Shown: piece after piece, positions 16,008 through 25,506 of the stretch
How positions within the stretch are numbered: position 1 is the first letter of the stretch
Layout of the letters: each line of letters starts with the position of its first letter
Origin: Leptospira adleri
GTDB lineage: Bacteria; Spirochaetota; Leptospiria; Leptospirales; Leptospiraceae
DNA: 42,500 bases
Assembly: GCF_002811985.1 (NCBI RefSeq)
Contig: NZ_NPDU01000034.1
Span: forward strand, 1-42,500
Reading direction: 5' to 3'
Notes under the pieces: model-generated
Database searches by the model: none
Told to the model about the DNA's origin: nothing
What the model saw: the letters and a program-made list of their open reading frames with translations, nothing else
Program-made: the position numbers and the translations under genes

Positions 16008-16736
16008 ATGTTTCAGTTTTCTTATTCATTTCAGAACGTCCTGACGGAAGCTCGGGATATTCTAATCAAACCGATTTCTTTTTTTAGAGATCTCCCGAAG
16101 ACGAAGGAGCCGATTCTCACCCTTTATTTTCGCTTTCTGACTTTTCTCGGATTTTTGTATCTCGGAGCAATTTTGAGCATGACTCTTTTTACTCCGCTCG
16201 ATATCCCCATTCCTCCCGTCTCGTTCCTACTTTTGGAGATGCCTCTCGCCTATTTTTTAGCGAGTCTGATCGCCTTTCCTATTTTAGGTTTTCTGTATAT
16301 TCTAATTTCATGGATTTGCGGAGGCGTAACCGAGTGGAGCAGGAATTTCAGGGCAAGTTCGGCGGTTTTCAGCACGTTCTGGCTGGCGGTCGTTCTACAG
16401 AGCTTCGGAGGATTGATCCACGTTTATGTCGGAATCGGAATAGGAGTCGCATTTACCGCTTACGTTCCTTTTTTATTTTATACGGCGTTGACTTCCTATC
16501 TGGAAGCTCCGGCTAAAAGAGCCGCGGTCACTCTCGGAATTTTCACATCGATTTTATTTTATGTTCAATATTCAAGAATGACTTCTTATATCGAAGACTA
16601 CCGAATGATCGAGAATATGAACTCTCACAAACCGCTTACGAGAGAAGAGGAAGAACAAGGCGAACAGGAAGCGGCCGAAATCATCCGGAAGGCGATGGAA
16701 AAAGCAAGATCGGAAGGAAATCAAACGGAGAAATAA
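16008..16736 (+). CDS. Yip1-family-like integral membrane protein
   Basis: 242 residues: an amphipathic N-terminus with a proline-rich start (IKPISFFRDLP), then about five TM helices between residues 43 and 190, and a charged C-terminal tail (about 205-242, EEEEQGEQEAAEIIRKAMEK) likely helical in the cytoplasm. The pattern fits bacterial Yip1-domain proteins, whose function is poorly known. The stop codon TAA is one base from the ATG of the thioesterase gene, so the two are translationally linked. Confidence 0.7.
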   Translation: MFQFSYSFQNVLTEARDILIKPISFFRDLPKTKEPILTLYFRFLTFLGFLYLGAILSMTLFTPLDIPIPPVSFLLLEMPLAYFLASLIAFPILGFLYILISWICGGVTEWSRNFRASSAVFSTFWLAVVLQSFGGLIHVYVGIGIGVAFTAYVPFLFYTALTSYLEAPAKRAAVTLGIFTSILFYVQYSRMTSYIEDYRMIENMNSHKPLTREEEEQGEQEAAEIIRKAMEKARSEGNQTEK

Positions 16737-16737
16737 T

Positions 16738-17169
16738 ATGGCAAGAATTCAACTGGAACTTCCGAATAGATTCGTCTGGTCCGTCGACCTAGACGTTCGA
16801 ATTTACGATATAAACTTTGCGGATCACTTGGCGCACGACCGAGTCATCTCACTTCTCCATGAAGCGAGGGCTCGATTTTTTCTGGAGCATAATTACAACG
16901 AACTCAACGTAGAAGGACTCGGAATCATCATGACGGATATCGCCGTCGTTTATAAGGCCGAAGCTTTTTTCCGAGACAAGATTAGGATCGAAATTACCGC
17001 CGGCGATTTTAATCCGAGAGGATGCGATATCTATTATAGAATGTCCCATTCGGACGGCCCTGCAAACGGAAAAGTGATCTGTGAGGCAAAGACTGGAGTC
17101 GTTTTTATGGATTACTCCACCCGCAAGCTCGGAAATCTTCCGGAAGGATTCCGTAAGATTTTTCCGTAA
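16738..17169 (+). CDS. Hotdog-fold acyl-CoA thioesterase (4HBT/YbgC-like)
   Basis: 143 residues with the hotdog layout: first strand VWSVDLDVRIYDINFADHLAHD, a long helix VISLLHEARARFFLEHNY with the catalytic-type Glu, then strands ending CEAKTGVVFMDYSTRKLGNLPE. Relatives hydrolyse acyl-CoA thioesters, giving the free acid and CoA. It is cytoplasmic. The gene starts one base after the membrane-protein stop, which suggests joint expression. Substrate length cannot be told. Confidence 0.83.
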   Translation: MARIQLELPNRFVWSVDLDVRIYDINFADHLAHDRVISLLHEARARFFLEHNYNELNVEGLGIIMTDIAVVYKAEAFFRDKIRIEITAGDFNPRGCDIYYRMSHSDGPANGKVICEAKTGVVFMDYSTRKLGNLPEGFRKIFP

Positions 17170-17339
17170 TTTTTTACACTACCAGGAAACCAAAATATTC
17201 AAATATAATAATATATGAATATTGCGCAAGCCAACTCATATCTTATGAACGGGCCGGACGCGTTCGCACAGAATTGCCTCTGACGATTATCTCCGGATCT
17301 CAAAGAATGCGCGGCGTTCTTTTGCAATTCCGGGACATC

Positions 17340-17718
17340 TGCAGGAGCTCCTACGGATCACAGAAATCATTTGTTTTGTCGATCGTCGCAAATTTGTAAG
17401 AGTTCCTACAAACTACGCTGAAGGTTCTTCGAAATTTTAAGAAACTTCTGAGTTTAAATCGATTTTTTGTAAGAGATCCTACAACGGAGGAATTTCGGAA
17501 TCAGCTTCGAGCTTCCGATTTCCGGTCTGCCTTCGCGGTTCTTAAAGAAAATCCGAAACCACCGGCTACAATATCCGGAAAGGACGGAAGGAAGAATTCG
17601 ATTTTGGAAAACTCGAATCTTTTGTAAGAGCTCCTACAAAGAAACAATCTAGAAGGGATTCTGATTCTTAGTAGAATAAAACCCTTTCCGTAAATTTCAA
17701 GGATGTATGAGTTCCTAC
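17340..17718. repeat. Cluster of five dispersed palindromic repeats
   Basis: Copies at 17340-17355 (GCAGGAGCTCCTAC core), 17393-17412 (TTGTAAGAGTTCCTACAA core), 17467-17484 (TTGTAAGAGATCCTACAA), 17621-17640 (TTGTAAGAGCTCCTACAA core) and 17704-17718 (GTATGAGTTCCTAC). Spacing is irregular (38-154 bases) and spacer sequences differ, so this is not CRISPR. Confidence 0.75.
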
Positions 17719-17836
17719 TTTTTAATTTTCGAAGGCAAGCCACGTCCAAAAGAAATCGAATCACGGCAAAACTCGTTCTCCACGAGCCGAGCCGTGATTT
17801 TACCGACAAACAAAGTCAAATAGAAAATTTTCTTGA

Positions 17837-17855
17837 TTCGGACTTAGAGTCCGAA
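17837..17855. repeat. Perfect 8-bp hairpin with TAG loop
   Basis: TTCGGACT-TAG-AGTCCGAA, downstream of the aldehyde dehydrogenase gene. It shares its GGACT/AGTCC core with the long hairpin at 33311. There is no T-run after it on the minus strand, so it is not a standard terminator. Confidence 0.6.
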
Positions 17856-17901
17856 AGAAGAGAAAATCGTAAAACTCTGCGTCTTTTTCAATTTGCCCAA
17901 T

Positions 17902-19524
17902 TCAGACTTTCCAAGAAGTGAACATCTTTCCGATCATAAAGATGGAAAGTTTTGTTCCGTTGATCAGCCAGGAAATCGGATTCTTTGTAAAATTAAATCT
18001 CATCGCGGAAAGAATCGCTTCGTAGGAGGTTTTGTTAAACGGGTACCACCAGATATTTCGTTTCGAAGGAATGATATCCCAGTTCACGAGTTTCGGTTGT
18101 GTCATTTCGTCGAACCCGAGTCCGGAGTGAGTTCTTCCCAGCCCCGAATCCTTCCAACCTCCCCAAGGAGTTTCCGATTGACCGTGCGTATAAAGATGAT
18201 CGTTGATCGTAGTTACTCCCGATTCTAACTTTTGAGCGATTCTTTTACCCAAGCCAATATTCTTCGTCCAAACGGAAGAAGTCAATGCCATCGTAGAATC
18301 GTTCGCGAGTTCGATCGCATCTTCTATCGTTTTAAATTTCATCACCGGAATTACGGGACCGAAGTTTTCTTCCTTCATCAATTCCATATCATGGTTCACG
18401 TCGACCATCAGAGTTGCAGGAAAGAAGAATCCCTTCGTGTTCGCGGAAGGCTGCGACTGCGCTACGATCTTAGCTCCGTGTTTGAGCGCGTCGTCTACTT
18501 GGTGTTTTACGGTATTCAATTGTTCTTCGGTGGTCATCGAACCCATATCCACGTCGAAGTTGAGGTCCGCGCCGTGACGGATTGCTTTTGTTTTCGCAGA
18601 GAGTAAGTTTACAAATTTATCATATACTTTCTCCTGAACGTAGACCCTTTCCACACCTCCGCAGGATTGACCCGCATTCTGATAACCGGCCCACGCCGCG
18701 CCGTTTGCCGCGCGTTCCAAATCCGCATCTTCCAAAACGATCATCGGATCCTTGCCGCCCAATTCCAAGGACAAGGGAGTTAACGTGTTAACCGCCGCGG
18801 CCATCAACGTTTTTCCGGTGGCGACCGAACCTGTAAAAAAAATCTTATCCACGCGATTTTCAAAAAATGTTTTTGAAACTGCTCCTCCGGAGCCCACGAT
18901 ATGATAGAACAACCCTTCGGGAAGATTTCCGGCCTTTACGATCTTTTCGATCGCCTGCCCGACAAGAATCGTGGACTGCGCGACTTTCAAAAGGATCGCA
19001 TTCCCCGCCATTAAACCCATCGCGATTTCTCCGAAAGGAATCGAAAGAGGATAATTCCAAGGACTGATGATTCCCACCACGCCGAGAGGAACTCGATGCA
19101 GCTCGTTCTTCTTATTAAAAAATAAGAATGTGGACATCGGAAGTTTTTTCGGTTGAAGATGATGTCTCGCATTCTTCGCATACCAATCCGCCGCAAGAGC
19201 CGCGGGAAGAACTTCCGTGGAAAGCGCGTCCATTCTCGACTTCCCGTTGTCCTTGCTCACGATTTCCGCCAATTCTTCCGCGTGTTCCACGATATAATCG
19301 CGCATCTTCAGAATGTGTTTTTTACGGACCGCAAATTTGGTCGAAGCCCATTGTTTTTGAGCCTCCCTCGCTTTGCGAAAAATTTCCGACATCTTTGTCA
19401 GATCTGTGTTCGGAACCTTTCCGATTTCTTCCAGAGTCGCAGGGTTTTGCGCCACCTGAAATCCGCTTCCGACGAAATTTCCATTCATTTTAGAGCCTGA
19501 TTGCTCCATTGTTCCAATAGACAT
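17902..19524 (-). CDS. NAD(P)-dependent aldehyde dehydrogenase
   Basis: 540 residues from the ATG at 19524, chosen because GGGAGA lies seven bases upstream; the open frame extends 25 codons further without family character. It shows PWNYP, the cofactor-binding Lys180 (AILLKVAQST), GSVATGK, general-base Glu254 in LELGGKDP and nucleophile Cys288 in NAGQSCGGVERVYV. It oxidises aldehydes to acids. The last 60 residues after the usual end (WWYPFNKTSYEAILSAM onwards) form a hydrophobic tail seen in a subset of ALDHs and may bring it to the membrane. Substrate unknown. Confidence 0.9.
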   Translation of the reverse strand: MSIGTMEQSGSKMNGNFVGSGFQVAQNPATLEEIGKVPNTDLTKMSEIFRKAREAQKQWASTKFAVRKKHILKMRDYIVEHAEELAEIVSKDNGKSRMDALSTEVLPAALAADWYAKNARHHLQPKKLPMSTFLFFNKKNELHRVPLGVVGIISPWNYPLSIPFGEIAMGLMAGNAILLKVAQSTILVGQAIEKIVKAGNLPEGLFYHIVGSGGAVSKTFFENRVDKIFFTGSVATGKTLMAAAVNTLTPLSLELGGKDPMIVLEDADLERAANGAAWAGYQNAGQSCGGVERVYVQEKVYDKFVNLLSAKTKAIRHGADLNFDVDMGSMTTEEQLNTVKHQVDDALKHGAKIVAQSQPSANTKGFFFPATLMVDVNHDMELMKEENFGPVIPVMKFKTIEDAIELANDSTMALTSSVWTKNIGLGKRIAQKLESGVTTINDHLYTHGQSETPWGGWKDSGLGRTHSGLGFDEMTQPKLVNWDIIPSKRNIWWYPFNKTSYEAILSAMRFNFTKNPISWLINGTKLSIFMIGKMFTSWKV

Positions 19525-19668
19525 TTTAATTCTCCCAAGTTTCTCTTCTTTCCGAGTTTCTATAGACCATAACGTTTGTTCGGCGAGTCTATAGTACAAA
19601 GAGAATGGATTTTATAACAAGCGTTTTTGCAACCGGTCCTGGGGGCCTCCCGGGAAACTCCTATACAC

Positions 19669-19702
<34 letters not shown>

Positions 19703-19718
19703 AATCGAGGGTTTTTCT

Positions 19719-20074
<356 letters not shown>

Positions 20075-20084
<10 letters not shown>

Positions 20085-20097
20085 ACCCGGCTTTTTT
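20075..20097 (+). terminator. Probable intrinsic terminator overlapping the stop codon
   Basis: The palindrome GGGTTTAAACCC (20077-20088) spans the TAA stop and is followed by GGC and T6. The stem must open a loop in its centre, leaving about four to five pairs, so strength is moderate. Confidence 0.45.
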
Positions 20098-20397
20098 CTT
20101 TTCAACTAAAAAACCGCCGCCAAACCAATTCGAAAAAATTCTATTATCACAAATTTTCTTCCTTTAAGTCGGAGAATCCTTTTTTCGTAGGAGCTCTTAC
20201 ATCCAAAAAACTTCTTCCCTCAAAACTCCGAATCCGAGGAACGTTTTGAATTTTTGACAAATCAAAATTCTTCCCCTTTCTTCCTTTAAGTAACTCAGAA
20301 TTCCTACGAATGGATGTTCCGTTTTGATTTTTAAGAAGACAGAATCTTCCTCGTCGGAACAATCTGTTCGAAAACTTTTTCGGGAGAATGGACAAAG
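20085..20397. other. Intergenic region before the oxidoreductase gene
   Basis: 313 bases. It contains the end of the terminator above and one copy of the dispersed palindrome (20186-20200, CGTAGGAGCTCTTAC). No gene-like frame and no clear operator were found. The promoter of the oxidoreductase gene should be here. Confidence 0.45.
20186..20200. repeat. Dispersed palindromic repeat, copy CGTAGGAGCTCTTAC
   Basis: Member of the GTAGGAGCTCCTAC family; one half-site is changed (CTCTTAC). The same variant occurs at 28375. Confidence 0.6.
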
Positions 20398-22014
20398 ATG
20401 GACATCAAAGAAAAACACTACGATCTCATTTTGATCGGATCCGGCATCGGGGCGTTGACCGTGGCTTCTTTGATGGCGCAGTACAGAGACAAAAAAGTTC
20501 TGATCCTCGAACAACACTTCAAAGCAGGCGGCTTCACTCACGTATTCAAACGGGAAGGAAAATTTCTCTGGGACGTGGGAATCCATTACATAGGAGACAT
20601 GGACGAGAATTCCATGCTTCGAAAAATTTTCGACCTCGTCACAAGAAACGAAGTCTCCTGGTTTAAAATGCCTCAGATCTTCGAGAAGTTTGTTTATCCC
20701 GGAATCACCTTCGGAGAAAGCAGCGACCCCGAAGAATATAAGAAAGATCTAATGTCTTTATTTCCGGAAGAATCGAAAGCGATCGGACATTATTTTGAAG
20801 ACGTTCAAAAAGTCGCGGGCTGGCACGGAAGACACATGATGCTCAAGGCACTTCCCCCATTCTTAGATAAATTCGGTCACGCGATCGATCTGATCGGCGC
20901 GGACTCGGCCTTAATCACGACCAAAGAATACATGGATCGTAATTTCAAATCTCCTAAACTCAAAGCGATTCTTGTTTCTCAGTGGGGTGACTACGGACTT
21001 CCCCCTTCTCTCAGTGCGTTTGCAATTCACGCATTGATCGTCGCGCATTATCTCAAAGGCGGTTATTATCCTGTCGGCGGTTCCGGGGTGATCTCACAAT
21101 CGGTTCAAAAGATCGTCCAGGAAAAGGGAGGAAGAATTCTTCTCTCCCGAGAAGTTCAGGAAATTCTGATTCAAGACGGAAAGGCGGTCGGCGTCCGCGT
21201 AAAAAACAGGAAAAAATCCGAAGAAGCGAAACAAGACGTCTTCGAAGAATATACGGCGGACGCGATCGTTTCCAACGCCGGAGCTTACAATACTTATACA
21301 AAGCTGATTCCTTCCCAGCATCGGATTCCGTTTTTGGATAAACTCAAATCGTTTACGGATCATTTTCCTTTGACCACGAACGTAACCTTATATCTCGGTT
21401 TGAAAGACGATCCGAAGAAGATGGGATTTTTAGGAGAGAATTATTGGATCTACAGTTCCTTCGATCACGATCAGAATTTTAAGGAAGGAATCAACTGGAT
21501 CGAAGGAAACAACAAAGTCCCAGGGGCCTATCTTTCCTTTCCTTCCCTCAAAGACCCTCATTCACACGGACATACCGCCGAAGTCATCGCATTCAGCGAT
21601 TATTCGCCTTTCTTAAAATGGAAGGATCAGCCTTGGAAGGAAAGGGATGAGGATTATAAGAAGCTAAAGGATTCGATTCGAGACAGACTCTTGGATTATC
21701 TCGAAGAACGTTTTCCCGGTTTTAAGGCGAACGTAGAATACAGCGAAGTTTCCACTCCGTTGACCACGGAACATTTCACTCTTCACAAACGGGGAACCAT
21801 CTACGGACTTCCCTGCGTTCCGGATCGTTTTCGGGAAAAAGAGGCCCCTTGGTTTTCCCCCGTAACTCCTATCAAGAATTTATTTCTTACAGGAGCCGAC
21901 GCGGCCTCGCCGGGCATGAGCGGAGCTATGATGGGAGGAATCAGCGCGATCGCCCATCTCACGGACGGCTTGAAGATGATTCAGATCTTTCGAGAAGCCG
22001 GCAAAAAAAGATAA
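20398..22014 (+). CDS. FAD-dependent oxidoreductase, phytoene desaturase/retinol saturase-like
   Basis: 538 residues. The N-terminal dinucleotide fold LILIGSGIGALTVASLMA (about 10-27) and EQHFKAGGFTHVFKR are typical of the CrtI/RetSat amine-oxidase superfamily, as are GGYYPVGGSGVISQSVQKIV in the middle and the C-terminal FAD motif LFLTGADAASPGMSGAMMGG. Members desaturate or saturate isoprenoid or polyene substrates. No carotenoid genes are in the window, so the substrate is open. GGGAGA precedes the ATG. The PadR gene follows after a terminator, and the two may form a regulated pair. Confidence 0.82.
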   Translation: MDIKEKHYDLILIGSGIGALTVASLMAQYRDKKVLILEQHFKAGGFTHVFKREGKFLWDVGIHYIGDMDENSMLRKIFDLVTRNEVSWFKMPQIFEKFVYPGITFGESSDPEEYKKDLMSLFPEESKAIGHYFEDVQKVAGWHGRHMMLKALPPFLDKFGHAIDLIGADSALITTKEYMDRNFKSPKLKAILVSQWGDYGLPPSLSAFAIHALIVAHYLKGGYYPVGGSGVISQSVQKIVQEKGGRILLSREVQEILIQDGKAVGVRVKNRKKSEEAKQDVFEEYTADAIVSNAGAYNTYTKLIPSQHRIPFLDKLKSFTDHFPLTTNVTLYLGLKDDPKKMGFLGENYWIYSSFDHDQNFKEGINWIEGNNKVPGAYLSFPSLKDPHSHGHTAEVIAFSDYSPFLKWKDQPWKERDEDYKKLKDSIRDRLLDYLEERFPGFKANVEYSEVSTPLTTEHFTLHKRGTIYGLPCVPDRFREKEAPWFSPVTPIKNLFLTGADAASPGMSGAMMGGISAIAHLTDGLKMIQIFREAGKKR

Positions 22015-22109
22015 CGATCGATCCATATATGAGGCATTGCTCACGTCGCGAAGGAAAATGTTTTTTCTCGCGGCTACGGTATCCCCTAAAATGACAAATT
22101 TTGCTTGAT

Positions 22110-22137
22110 CTATCTGTCAGATAGTATCTAACAGATA
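22110..22137. promoter_or_regulatory. Palindromic operator candidate upstream of the PadR gene
   Basis: CTATCTGTCAGATAG (22110-22124) is a perfect 15-base palindrome. TATCTGT (22111-22117) is also repeated inverted as ACAGATA (22131-22137). A possible promoter, TTGCTT (22101) with TATCTA (22125), overlaps it at 18-base spacing. PadR dimers bind such inverted repeats in their own promoters; that it is the PadR site is inferred. Confidence 0.5.
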
Positions 22138-22140
22138 TAG

Positions 22141-22168
22141 AACTCCTTTTTTTAGGAGTTTTGTTTTT
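22141..22168 (+). terminator. Intrinsic terminator or leader attenuator
   Basis: AACTCCT, a T6 loop, AGGAGTT, then TTGTTTTT. It lies 127 bases after the oxidoreductase stop and directly after the PadR operator candidate, so it may end the first gene's transcript or attenuate the padR leader. Confidence 0.65.
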
Positions 22169-22270
22169 ATAAGACAGAGATGAAGCTTTTTTGCAACTTT
22201 CGAACCTACGTTCGTCATTCCTACAGACTTTATCCAAGTTATTCCCTCTCTTCTTCGGACAATTTTTTAG

Positions 22271-22822
22271 ATGGCAAGAATCAATAAAACACGTTACGCG
22301 CTCTTAGGAATCTTAGGAGAGACTCCGATGAACGCCTATGAAATCAAAAAGACGATAGAACAGAGCATCGGTTTTTTCTGGCAGGAAAGTTTCGGGCAAA
22401 TTTATCCGATCTTAAAGCAGTTGGAAAAAGAAGCCTGTCTCAAATCTTCCAAGGAAAAAAAGGGAAGCGGGACCGAGACGACGATTTATAAAATCACCCC
22501 CAAGGGAAAAAAGGAATTAAAAGACTGGCTCGAAAAGCCGGTTGAAAAATCTCCGTATCGCAACGAACTCCTCTTAAAGTTGTTTTTCGGAAATCACGTA
22601 AAAAAAGAAGTTCTAATCAAACATCTTCAGGACACAAAGGAAGAAGTTCTCCGCCTAATGGACATATACGATAATATCCGAAAGTTCGTGACCGAGACGG
22701 AAAATCCCGAAACAAACAAAACCCTCAGCCTGATCACTCTCGATTTCGGAATTACCACCGCAAAAGGATTTTTAGATTGGGCGGAAGAATCTCGCGCTAA
22801 GATAAAAAATTCCGATTTTTAA
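22271..22822 (+). CDS. PadR-family transcriptional regulator
   Basis: 183 residues. The N-terminal winged helix (about 1-85) is typical of PadR: RYALLGILGETPMNAYEIKKTIE, then FWQESFGQIYPILKQLEKEACL, and the wing ETTIYKITPKGKKELKDWL. The C-terminal helical domain (about 95-180) gives the dimer. PadR proteins are usually repressors relieved by small aromatic or hydrophobic ligands. A palindromic site lies 134 bases upstream of the start. Likely targets are itself and the neighbouring oxidoreductase gene. Confidence 0.9.
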   Translation: MARINKTRYALLGILGETPMNAYEIKKTIEQSIGFFWQESFGQIYPILKQLEKEACLKSSKEKKGSGTETTIYKITPKGKKELKDWLEKPVEKSPYRNELLLKLFFGNHVKKEVLIKHLQDTKEEVLRLMDIYDNIRKFVTETENPETNKTLSLITLDFGITTAKGFLDWAEESRAKIKNSDF

Positions 22823-22930
22823 TCCGAACTCATTTTTCTACTTTCCAGACCGATCTATTCCTCTTAGGCTACTAACAGTTTCAAAAGGAAAAACGAAACC
22901 TTCGCAACTTTCCTGATAAAGCAAGCGACC

Positions 22931-25483
22931 ATGAACCTTCCACCTCTGCACGAAACGATGGACCTTACGTGGTCTCCATTTGCGTTCTATTCGGGACTTT
23001 CGTTTTCCATCTTTACGATCAACTTTTACATCACTTACAAGAATCTCAGAGTTCAGGGAAGCAAAGAATTCTTATTCGTACTTTTAGGATTTTCGATTTA
23101 CGCCTTCGGAAGTTTTTTCGAGATTCTATCCAGAAACGAAAGATGGATCTTATTCTGGGACGACTTTCAATTTATCGGAAACGATATCATCGTAATTGCG
23201 ATTTCATTTTTTATTCCCAGAGTCACCTCGCTCACCTTTGTCTACAAATTTCCTTTGATAATTTTTTTAGTACTTTTCCCGATATGTAATGAAATCTTAA
23301 TATGGTCCGGAATTCATCCGGAATGGATTCGAACTCAAACCCGTTTTCTTTCGGATACTCCGTGGAAAGCTCTGGTCTACGACTACGGTCCTTGGATGAA
23401 ACTTTTCGTCCTTTACTACCTTTCGGCGCAATTCCTGATCGTTGTCATTTTGATCTGGAAGTTCGTAACTCTCAAGGGTTTTAGAAAAGCTCAAATGTTT
23501 TTACTTTTGATCGGGATCCTTTTTCCGTTCCTCGGAGCCTTGATGACGGTCGCGGGCTTGTTTCCGTTTCTCAATCCACATTTGGACGTGTTCCCGATCA
23601 CCGGTTCAGTCACCGCTTTGATTTGGGCGTACGGCCTTTTCTATTTTAGAATGATGGACCTGATTCCGGTCGCGAGGGACAAAGTTTTTAACCTGATCCA
23701 GGACGGAATTCTTATATTAGATAAGAATAATGTAATATTGGATTACAACGAAGAGGCTCTTATTCTTTTCCGAAACAGATTGGACACCGTAGGAATCACG
23801 CTTCAGGAAGTTTATCCGGATTTGGATCGTCTCATTCGGAATTTTAAGAATGAAAAAATAGATTCCATTCCGGACGTCCGCCTTTTTGTAGATGGAGAAT
23901 CGAGATATTACGAAGTAGCGCTCAGAAACTTTTCGACACAGGCTCAATCAGACCAAAGCGATTTTTGGATTCTTACCCTAAGAAATATCACGGAAAGAAA
24001 GCTCGGAGAAGAAAGAGCGATCGAAGAAAAAAACTTTCTCAACATGATTTTGGATTCCACAAGAGTTCTTTTTGTAGCGCTGGATAAAGAGGGAAAAATT
24101 CTCAGATTCAACAAGGCTTGCGAAAACGCGTTCGGTTATCTTTCGGAGGAGGTTCGAGGTTATCCGTTCTGGGATATTTTTGCCGAGGCTCACAAGAAAG
24201 ACCAAATCAAAAAAATCTATCTAAGAATGATTCGAGGGAAGTTCCTCCCGAAAACCCAGGAACAATGGATCGGAAAATTTAAGGAAAGAAAACTGATTCA
24301 ATGGGAGAACAGAGAAGTTAAAGATAAAAACGGAAAAACGAATTATATCATCTCCGCCGGCGCCGATCTCACGGACGTCTACAACGCCGAAAACGAAATC
24401 GCAAATTTAAGATCCGCGTATTCGGAAATTTCAAGAAAGAATCAATTGATCGAGGATCAAAAAAAGGAACTCGAAGAAATCATAGACACTCTCACAAAAA
24501 CACAGGCCCAGCTCGTTCAAACCGCAAAACTCGCGGACTTGGGTCAGCTCGTGTCCGGGATCGCGCACGAAATCAACAATCCGTTAGGCGCCATTCAAGC
24601 CTCCAATCAGAATATCCAACATTATACGAGATCCTTTCGAGATAAGTCCAAAGACTACTTTCAACTTCTGAATAGACTCCCGCAAAGGATCAGAGATCAG
24701 ATTTCGACGCTGATCGACTTTGCAGGCAACCATTCCGATCTTGTCCTAGGTTTGGAGAGAAGAAAACGGGTAAAAGAAGTCAAAACGAATCTGGAAAGAA
24801 TCGGAATAAAAGACCCGTCGAACGATCTCTGCGAAATCGCGATCGAGTGCGGACTCCACGGAAGGGAGGAAGAATATTCAGAAATTCTAAATCATCCCGA
24901 AGTGATTTCCATCTTGGAGTTGATCACTGATCTTTTGGGGCCGGAAAGAAATTCTCAGACGATTCAGGCCGCAGTGGAAAGATCCTCCAAGATTTTATAC
25001 GCGCTCAAAAGCCTCGCCCACTTCGAAAGCAATAGTGTTTTAGAAGAATCGAATATTAGAGAAAACATAGAAATCGTCCTCGCCCTTTATCAGAATCTTT
25101 TTCGGCACGGAGTGGAACTGTCCGTGGAATTCGAAGAGCTTCCTCCGGTTCCGATCTACCGCGACGATCTCCTTCATCTCTGGACCAATCTTATCATGAA
25201 CGCGGTCCAAGCGATGAATTATTCCGGAAAATTGAACATCATAGGTTTAAAGGAAAACGGTTACGCGGTCATCAAAGTGGAAGATTCGGGACCCGGCATC
25301 CCGGACTCTTTGAGAGAGAAAATTTTTGATCCGTTCTTTACGACCAAACCACCGGGAGAAGGAAGCGGTTTAGGGTTGGACATCTGTATGAAAATCGTGG
25401 AAAAACACAAAGGTAAAATCGTTTTCGAATCGGAACCGGGACGAACCGTATTCACCGTTCGTCTCCCGTATCGACATTCATAG
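22931..25483 (+). CDS. Membrane sensor histidine kinase (7TM-PAS-PAS-DHp-HATPase)
   Basis: 850 residues. About seven TM helices fill residues 14-242, followed by two PAS domains (about 250-355 and 365-485), a coiled coil with QKKELEEIIDTLTKTQAQLVQ, the phospho-acceptor His546 in GIAHEINNPLGAI, and a HATPase domain with N-box Asn757, EDSGPGIPD, FFTTKPPGEGSGLGL. His546 to Asn757 spans 211 residues, roughly twice the usual distance, because of a helical insertion after the H-box. There is no receiver domain and no response regulator nearby, so the partner is elsewhere. It ends 23 bases from the convergent SDR gene. Confidence 0.9.
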   Translation: MNLPPLHETMDLTWSPFAFYSGLSFSIFTINFYITYKNLRVQGSKEFLFVLLGFSIYAFGSFFEILSRNERWILFWDDFQFIGNDIIVIAISFFIPRVTSLTFVYKFPLIIFLVLFPICNEILIWSGIHPEWIRTQTRFLSDTPWKALVYDYGPWMKLFVLYYLSAQFLIVVILIWKFVTLKGFRKAQMFLLLIGILFPFLGALMTVAGLFPFLNPHLDVFPITGSVTALIWAYGLFYFRMMDLIPVARDKVFNLIQDGILILDKNNVILDYNEEALILFRNRLDTVGITLQEVYPDLDRLIRNFKNEKIDSIPDVRLFVDGESRYYEVALRNFSTQAQSDQSDFWILTLRNITERKLGEERAIEEKNFLNMILDSTRVLFVALDKEGKILRFNKACENAFGYLSEEVRGYPFWDIFAEAHKKDQIKKIYLRMIRGKFLPKTQEQWIGKFKERKLIQWENREVKDKNGKTNYIISAGADLTDVYNAENEIANLRSAYSEISRKNQLIEDQKKELEEIIDTLTKTQAQLVQTAKLADLGQLVSGIAHEINNPLGAIQASNQNIQHYTRSFRDKSKDYFQLLNRLPQRIRDQISTLIDFAGNHSDLVLGLERRKRVKEVKTNLERIGIKDPSNDLCEIAIECGLHGREEEYSEILNHPEVISILELITDLLGPERNSQTIQAAVERSSKILYALKSLAHFESNSVLEESNIRENIEIVLALYQNLFRHGVELSVEFEELPPVPIYRDDLLHLWTNLIMNAVQAMNYSGKLNIIGLKENGYAVIKVEDSGPGIPDSLREKIFDPFFTTKPPGEGSGLGLDICMKIVEKHKGKIVFESEPGRTVFTVRLPYRHS

Positions 25484-25506
25484 AACGTTTTTGTTAAGCG
25501 AAATGT

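Larger units (their letters stand above)
17170..17901. other. Repeat-rich spacer between convergent genes
   Basis: 732 bases between the thioesterase (plus) and aldehyde dehydrogenase (minus) genes. It holds five copies of the dispersed palindrome and one perfect triloop hairpin (17837-17855). Open frames here have no ribosome binding sites and read through repeats, so I take none as genes. Confidence 0.6.

Noticed and set aside
17340..17718. Possible CRISPR array
   Set aside because: Repeats are short palindromes at irregular intervals with unequal spacers, and no cas gene is present.
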